Positions 18,195 to 22,954 of a DNA stretch of 22,954 nt are shown here, one piece after another (positions within the stretch are counted from its first letter, which is position 1; each line of letters starts with the position of its first letter). The notes beneath the pieces were generated by a model. The model ran no database searches and was not told the DNA's origin. It was given only the letters and a program-made list of their open reading frames with translations. This DNA comes from Priapulus caudatus (lineage: Eukaryota; Priapulida; Priapulimorpha; Priapulimorphida; Priapulidae), in contig NW_014578283.1 of the NCBI RefSeq assembly GCF_000485595.1, positions 24,159 through 47,112 on the forward strand. Direction: 5' to 3'. A program made the position numbers and the translations under genes.

Positions 18195-18725
18195 TAATGT
18201 GCTCCCTCCCGATGGATTGACTCACTGACCTGTCACAAGAAACTTCCGTCTTCCATAGAGTTCTCTCTCTTGTCATCTATCAGGCGTTCCAGGAAGTCAA
18301 AGTCCATAGATTTTCTCACCATTTCCTCTAACTGCTTATCATCCCGAATCCTATCCTCGATGTGTACCCTGTTCACTTCAGGGGATGGGTTGCCTCTAAT
18401 TACGTTCCAGACGATCCATCCGACTCTGGTCCTTGTTGCATGTGGTGATCCAGTGGCACCCGTGAGAACCTCAAATGGAGTATAGGCATCATGTACGTTA
18501 CCTCCAATCATAAGTCCAACTTCCGCCTTTATCTCTGGTATGCGTACTTCAGACAAGTGCGACCATCTGGATATTTCTTCCTGGGTAGGTATATGGTCCC
18601 TTTGGAAAAGGCACCCGTTCCTTCGTGTAGACTCTTGGTAAGTCGATGACGTTCTCCATGACGAGGTCACCAACCTGAAGTCCATTCAGCGCATATGTGT
18701 TCATTTTGAAGGGTTTCCCATGGTG
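18195..18725 (-). pseudogene. BEL/Pao region between protease and reverse transcriptase
   Basis: The minus strand reads IPTQEEISRWSHLSEVRIPE, then AEVGLMIGGNVHDAY and RTRVGWIVWNVIRG, the conserved stretch following the protease core in Pao elements. It continues through a TGA (about 18233) to the insertion edge. A frame change near 18620 separates it from the protease frame. It was part of a Gag-Pol polyprotein and is not functional. Confidence 0.8.
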
Positions 18726-19300
18726 CTCAATGTAAGCTGAATCTTCTTACCACTGCCTCCCAACTGCCTCGTCACGCTTTCCGTGCAAAATGATACACTA
18801 CTACCCGAGTCGAAGAAAGCGTATGTCTCTATGCTGTGAGATCTGTTCTTCAGCTTTACTCTTACTGGGATTATAGTCATAGCACATGAAACATCTCCGG
18901 CCCCTGCCTGACCATTAGTATCAAGAGGATAGCTCATACAAACGCTGGGGGGTTCTTCTTTCTTTTCAGTTTTCTCGGTTCTCCGGTGTCTAGCCGTCTC
19001 AGGGGATGGCCTCCTGGACTCGTCGTGAAGAATAGTGGGATGCTGCCTTCTACAGACATCACATGTTCGTCTGACTCTACACATCCTTGCCATATGGCCC
19101 TTCTTCAGACACCCAAAGCAAAGACCTTTGCTTCTCAAGTGATCATATCTCTCCTGCAGGCTCACAGTCACGATGCCCTTGCAGTTCTCCAGGAAATGAG
19201 ACCTAGATTCACAGTATGAACACTTCGATTCAGTGACTGTCTTTGGCATTGACACTTCACAAACAGCATTGAGAACAGAGTTATTCCTCCTAAATGCGGT
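18701..19300 (-). pseudogene. BEL/Pao zinc knuckles and aspartic protease
   Basis: One open minus-strand frame holds two CX2CX4HX4C zinc knuckles (CSYCESRSHFLENC, residues 12-25 from the ATG at 19255, and CFGCLKKGHMARMC, residues 46-59). A CDVCRRQHPTILH motif and a charged linker follow. Then comes the protease active site FFDSGSS (DSG at 149-151). The knuckles bind nucleic acid in Gag; the protease would process the polyprotein. This is the longest undamaged coding part of the element. Confidence 0.9.
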
Positions 19301-19322
19301 GCCACCCTTTAACGACTGATCC

Positions 19323-20110
19323 TTACTCCTGTGGATCTACTGCTGTATTGCCATATGTGGGGTCGTTGGCTTTCTTCGCTTCTGCTTTCACGAGACGAAC
19401 GAAGACAGCAAATTTCACAGTTCTATGAGCTTCCTTTGTTCTCAGAACTATGCTCCTCCATCTGTCGTGTAGGTGAAATAAAGCTTTCCCATCAGTCTCT
19501 TGACATTCTCCGAGTACTCCAGGACACTGCCTGCACCAATACCCTCCACAGCATTCTCGCATTCTACCAGGAACAAGGAGAATTCGTCGAGCGCCTGCGC
19601 ATCTCCAGCTCGTACCATGGGCCAATCGAGTGCCTTCTTGATGAAGGCTGTAGCGATAACTTTGTTATCACCATAGCGCTCCTCTAGCTGCTCCATCGCT
19701 GCCTTGTATGCCTTTTCTCCAGTCAGGTGACTAAATCCTGAAACCACCTTATGAGCCTCACCGTGTGTCAACTGCTCTAAATAGTTCATCTTCTCGTCAT
19801 CGTCATCCGTATTGGCTACCACCTTTGCCTGAAATTGCCGAAGAAACCTTCTAAACTCTAGTGCATTGCCTCCAAACTTTTTTATTTCTGGCACCGGCTT
19901 CCTGAGGTGCTGAACGACAGAATGTAAGGCATCTTTGGTTAGGTCGACAAGGTCCATGCTCTTACGAATGTCGGCACTAGGTAAATTAGGCCTCTCGCCT
20001 CCCATTGCAGGAACATACATGCCTTCAGGCCTGAATGATCCTGCACTAGGATTCAGTAGAACAGGTGAACAATCGCTCCTGACTCCCAGCTCATTCTTGT
20101 CCTTGGGCAA
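19323..20110 (-). pseudogene. BEL/Pao Gag core (DUF1759-like)
   Basis: The frame 20110-19448 contains KKFGGNALEFRRFLRQFQAK, a TDDDDEKMNYLEQLTHGEA segment and EQLEERYGDNKVIATAFI, the typical Pao Gag structural domain. A frameshift near 19460 moves the rest (about RTKEAHRTVKFAVFVRLV) into another frame, which ends in a stop at 19323. Gag would form the particle and bind RNA. The frame is also shifted against the N-terminal part near 20115. Confidence 0.88.
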
Positions 20111-20552
20111 ATAATCTTCTTCCCACCATGTGCTCTGCCTGCTCGAACCTGTTCAACACCTTGGCCTTAGCATCGGATACAGCGATGTCCGTATCGAGTT
20201 GAAGTTCCTGTTCCTCTAGTTTTAAGGACAGCTTTGCCAGCTCGAGTTCCCGCTTCCTCCTCAATGCCGACCTCCTTGCCTCCAACTCAACCCTTCTCTT
20301 CTCTTCCCTCAAGCGCTTGGATGATATGTTGCTGTATGCTGCACTACTTGCAGGCGAAGCGCCTCCCACTGACTCACTGGCCTCGTCCATCTAATCCTTC
20401 GATCCACGTGCGCTGTGTCTGTGGGCCTCACTCTGTTGTGTTGGGTCGCTCTCTCGCCCCCTCTTGCTTATCTGTGTAAGGTTATGCTGAAACCCTCTCT
20501 GTGAGCTGTCTTCGGTGGGATCCTCTAGCTCCCTGGACTGACTGTCCGTCAT
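20091..20552 (-). pseudogene. BEL/Pao Gag N-terminal coiled coil
   Basis: The frame from the ATG at 20390 is rich in Arg, Glu and Leu (KRLREEKRRVELEARRSALR and onward), a predicted coiled coil common at the start of Pao Gag. The codon just before that ATG is a TAG. Upstream of it the same frame stays open to an ATG at 20552 (MTDSQSRELEDPTEDSS). The original start may therefore have been 20552, with the TAG a later mutation. It ends by frameshift near 20115. Confidence 0.75.
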
Positions 20553-20651
20553 GATCAGCTCCACTGGCCTCAGGGTCATCCTGTACACCTTCCTTGTCGG
20601 TCGACATGGTGTATATCCCCACTGCTTGTCACTATGTCGATACGTCAATAT

Positions 20652-20756
20652 TGTAACGCTTATACCAACAGCAGACTTTAACATCAATTCATATGCTCAT
20701 CATTTATTTATCATCGACGAACTTTGACGATGACCATAGACGAAAGATTGACTATA
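20652..20756 (-). repeat. Truncated 5' LTR of the BEL/Pao element
   Basis: Only the last about 105 bases of the LTR (in element orientation) remain. They match 13683-13787 with about four substitutions. Sequence right of 20756 is unrelated, so the promoter half of this LTR is gone. Confidence 0.85.
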
Positions 20757-21721
20757 TATATGGTCATTCTGTGTCAAATCACCCCCAAAAAATGGAAATT
20801 TACACCTGACCTACTTCAAATTGGCTGAAATTTGGTTTATGGGGTAATTTAGGCTGAAAAAGCTGAAATTTCAAATTTCAGCTCCGTCGGACAAACGGTT
20901 TTCGCGCTACGCCACGCCCTTTTTTGGCAATTTTGGCCAAAATGGATGCACCCGTCAATTTTCAAATGGTCGTATGTCTGTAACTACTAGGCCAAATTGG
21001 TTGATATTGGTGTCTTTGGAAAGCTAATTGTATAGGCAATCCAAATCTGTCATTATTTGTTATATAGGAGCAGTATAAAGTTTGATAACCTTTTGACCTT
21101 TACTTTGACCTTGAATTTGACCCTGTGAATCACGTAACCTTGAGATAAACTTCATTGGAAACTATACCTCAACATGTTTTCTACATAATATAAAAAAAAT
21201 TTGAGATATAATATTTTTTGTTTGCTTTCCAGCTCTTCTCAAAGTTGGCATACTTGATGCAAATGTAACCATGTATGTAGTATTGTATATAGGTCTGCAT
21301 GTATAATTTGAACTATGGCATGTCAGTTTTTCCATCCGATTTGCCATGTTCTCCATTTGATGAAATCTTCCTTTGATACGGCAATGGTGATCAATTTTGT
21401 TTGATCTAGATGATGACATACTGCTTACATAAAGTGATCTCATGGTTTCTACAAAACATTAAAACAAACAGGCATATGGTAACATATATTTGTTTGCGTT
21501 CCAGCTCAATATATAACTCAATAAAAACCAATAATAAAAATTGTCTAAATTTGTGTTTCTTCCATGCGTGTTTTGGGTGTCCTCATGATTGACTAGAGCT
21601 GAGCCAACAATGGACATAGAACAATGCAGAACAATGTAAAATTATGTATTATGACCTTGTCAGCTTCCTGACATACCTGACATACCATGCCTCATTCTAG
21701 CACTGATCACCATACTGTTAG
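20757..21721. other. Non-coding, probably transposon-derived flank
   Basis: No gene is supported. The first 400 bp (GGTCATTCTGTGTCAAATC, then GGCCAAATTGGTTGATATTGG and a run of TTTGACCTT words at about 21092-21122) has the look of a dispersed repeat. It may be the 5' part of the element that encodes the frame at 21747. The rest is AT-rich. Confidence 0.35.
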
Positions 21722-21746
21722 CACCAGTTATACATTGTAGGTTCAG

Positions 21747-22336
21747 CTTTAGTCCAAAAAATCCACTACTTCACTGATGGTTGTGCTGAGCAGCACAAAA
21801 ACAAGATTAACTTTATAAATCTCTGTCACCACAAGGATTTCGGATTGGCTGCGGAATGGAACGTCTTTGCAACATCACATGGCAAGAGTGCATGTGACGG
21901 TATAGGAGGGACTGTCAAGCGACTAGTCACCAAGGCTAACCTGCAGCGCCCATATAATGACCAGATTCTGACAGCGGATGGAATTATGGATTTCTGTGTG
22001 GAGAATATCCCTGGTATTATGTTTTTCAATGTGACACCAGAGGATGTAACTCAATCAGCTTCAGAGTTAAAGGACAGGTTTGACATGGTGAAAACTATTA
22101 AAGGGACACTGCAATACCACAGATTCGTTCCAGTCTCCAACTCTACGATACATGTGTACAAGTTGAGTAACCAAGCTGGCCCTGCAGATTTAGTACATGT
22201 TTCAGACAGTAATGATGCAGAACTAGAACCAGAACCATCTGTGCAATCAGAAATAAAGGAACAAAACTTGGTCTGCTGTCTTTATGACGGCTTTCCGTGG
22301 ATTGGCATGGTAGACGAAATTTCGGAGGAGTTTGGT
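21747..22336 (+). pseudogene. Fragment of a transposon-associated protein with DGIGGTVKR motif
   Basis: An open + frame runs from after a stop at 21719-21721 and may begin at an acceptor ending in GTTCAG (21746). It reads HYFTDGCAEQHKNKINFINL, then AEWNVFATSHGKSACDGIGG followed by TVKRLV, and later TIKGTLQYHRFVPVSN and GFPWIGMVDEISEEFG. From memory, the central motif belongs to a conserved uncharacterised family common in invertebrate genomes and probably transposon-encoded. FTDG could be an RNase H-fold aspartate motif, but that is speculative. There is no ATG in the conserved part, so this is an internal exon or fragment. It is cut off at 22336 by an inserted element. I did not recognise a continuation in the same frame with confidence. 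Confidence 0.6.
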
Positions 22337-22757
22337 GAGGGGGGAACGGGGGGGGGTACATTCCAATTTTCCCAGCAAAAAAATACCCCATATCTCAGTT
22401 CCCAGTAAAATAAAATCCCAATTCCCAGTTCCCAGGAAATAATGTAGACATGTTTCCGGAAATTCAGTAGTTTAGGTTTTCAAACACTACATAAATACTA
22501 ATATTTACATACTATTATTTATCTGGGCATAATTAATAATAAAAAATAAAAAAATAAAATAGATATTAGCGCAGAAATTGAAATCACGACGAATTGACAC
22601 AATTTTCCCAGATCCCAGACAATTTTAGAGGGTCTTTAATTTCTCACGTCCCGATGGACTTCTGTTCCCGAATCACGAAAAATTTATCTGACATTTCCCA
22701 GTTCCCAGGTAATTAAAATGGCCAATCCCGCGTCCCGAAAATACCCGTTCCCCCCTC
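22337..22757. mobile_element. 421-bp MITE-like insertion with 14-bp terminal inverted repeats
   Basis: GAGGGGGGAACGGG (22337-22350) and its exact reverse complement CCCGTTCCCCCCTC (22744-22757) bound a non-coding, partly AT-rich block. Inside are repeated words such as AGTTCCCAGGWAAT (about 22425 and 22700). TTTG occurs at 22331-22334 and 22758-22761, a possible target-site duplication offset by two bases. It interrupts the preceding open frame. Confidence 0.7.
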
Positions 22758-22886
22758 TTTGAGACTATGTCCGTGGGCCTTATCGGCAGGCGACAGACAA
22801 ACTGTGTCTGATCTTCTGGTGAGTAGATATTTGTTCGGATAATATCATGCCACCGTTGGCGTAACTTTCGCATCCTACTGTGTTAT
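22758..22886. other. Short flank after the insertion
   Basis: Probably the continuation of the interrupted element or its 3' end. A short + frame and an open minus frame (RQRWHDIIRTNIYSPEDQTQ, about 22854-22795) are both present. Neither is long enough to decide which strand is coding. Confidence 0.3.
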
Positions 22887-22954
22887 ATACACACATACAC
22901 CCGCACACACACACATACACACTCACACACACGATCGCGCACACACACACGCAC
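22887..22954. repeat. CA-rich microsatellite at the window edge
   Basis: Runs of ACACAC interrupted by CATACAC, CCGCAC and GATCGCG. It continues beyond the window. Confidence 0.9.

Larger units (their letters stand above)
13683..20756 (-). mobile_element. Degenerate BEL/Pao LTR retrotransposon, interrupted by a nested element
   Basis: Read on the minus strand, the order is 5' LTR remnant, leader, gag, zinc knuckles, aspartic protease, reverse transcriptase, start of RNase H, then directly the conserved C-terminal domain of Pao polyproteins, and the 3' LTR. That order is diagnostic of BEL/Pao. The coding line is broken by several frameshifts and stops, most of RNase H and all of integrase are missing, and a 2.7 kb element sits in the reverse transcriptase. 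About 4.4 kb remains without the insert. It cannot move on its own. Confidence 0.92.

Noticed and set aside
1-22954. tRNA genes, CRISPR arrays or bacterial operons
   Set aside because: No tRNA B-box with matching arms, no regularly spaced short repeats with unique spacers, and introns and transposons show an animal genome.

Overview
The window looks like nuclear DNA of an animal, most likely a marine invertebrate. It has a spliced protein-coding gene with GT-AG introns, large introns full of transposable elements, a degenerate BEL/Pao retrotransposon, foldback elements, GC-rich satellite blocks, interstitial telomere-like repeats (CCCTAA type) and CA microsatellites. No bacterial operon, CRISPR array, tRNA or rRNA gene was seen. 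The phylum cannot be fixed from sequence alone.

The only intact host gene is a phosphonoacetaldehyde hydrolase (phosphonatase, HAD superfamily) on the + strand. It has three coding exons: 3499-4108, 11645-11796 and 11931-12023. The exons join in phase to a 284-residue protein with the expected nucleophile Asp24 and Schiff-base Lys65. The first intron is 7.5 kb and holds most of the repeats; the second is 134 bp. A splice acceptor at 3466-3480 shows that a 5' UTR exon lies further upstream.

Positions 35-1092 are a second copy of the promoter/5' region and the first 230 bases of coding sequence (compare 2669-3733). It is broken by single-base deletions. Between the two copies lies a 1.58 kb repeat element (1093-2668). 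A longer, indel-riddled copy of that element sits in intron 1 (7964-9780). The element carries a foldback with arms of about 200 bp. The differences between copies are nearly all single-base indels, which points to unpolished long-read sequence as much as to biology.

Intron 1 also holds a 211-bp inverted repeat flanked by alternating-CG satellite blocks (4801-5780), a possible LTR leader region (about 5830-6540), a perfect match to the CTCF core motif (7322-7333), a triple AGGTCA-type direct repeat (7941-7960) and a small palindromic element containing telomere-like repeats (10656-10815).

Downstream of the gene, 13683-20756 is a minus-strand BEL/Pao retrotransposon. It has a 3' LTR, a fragment of the 5' LTR, gag, two zinc knuckles, aspartic protease and reverse transcriptase. 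RNase H and integrase are mostly deleted, and there are many stops and frameshifts. A separate 2.7 kb non-coding element with identical 84-bp terminal direct repeats and a primer-binding-site-like sequence (15487-18194) has inserted into its reverse transcriptase region.

The right end (20757-22954) holds another transposon-like stretch. It encodes part of a protein with the motif FATSHGK...CDGIGGTVKR, is cut by a 420-bp element with 14-bp terminal inverted repeats, and ends in a CA microsatellite.
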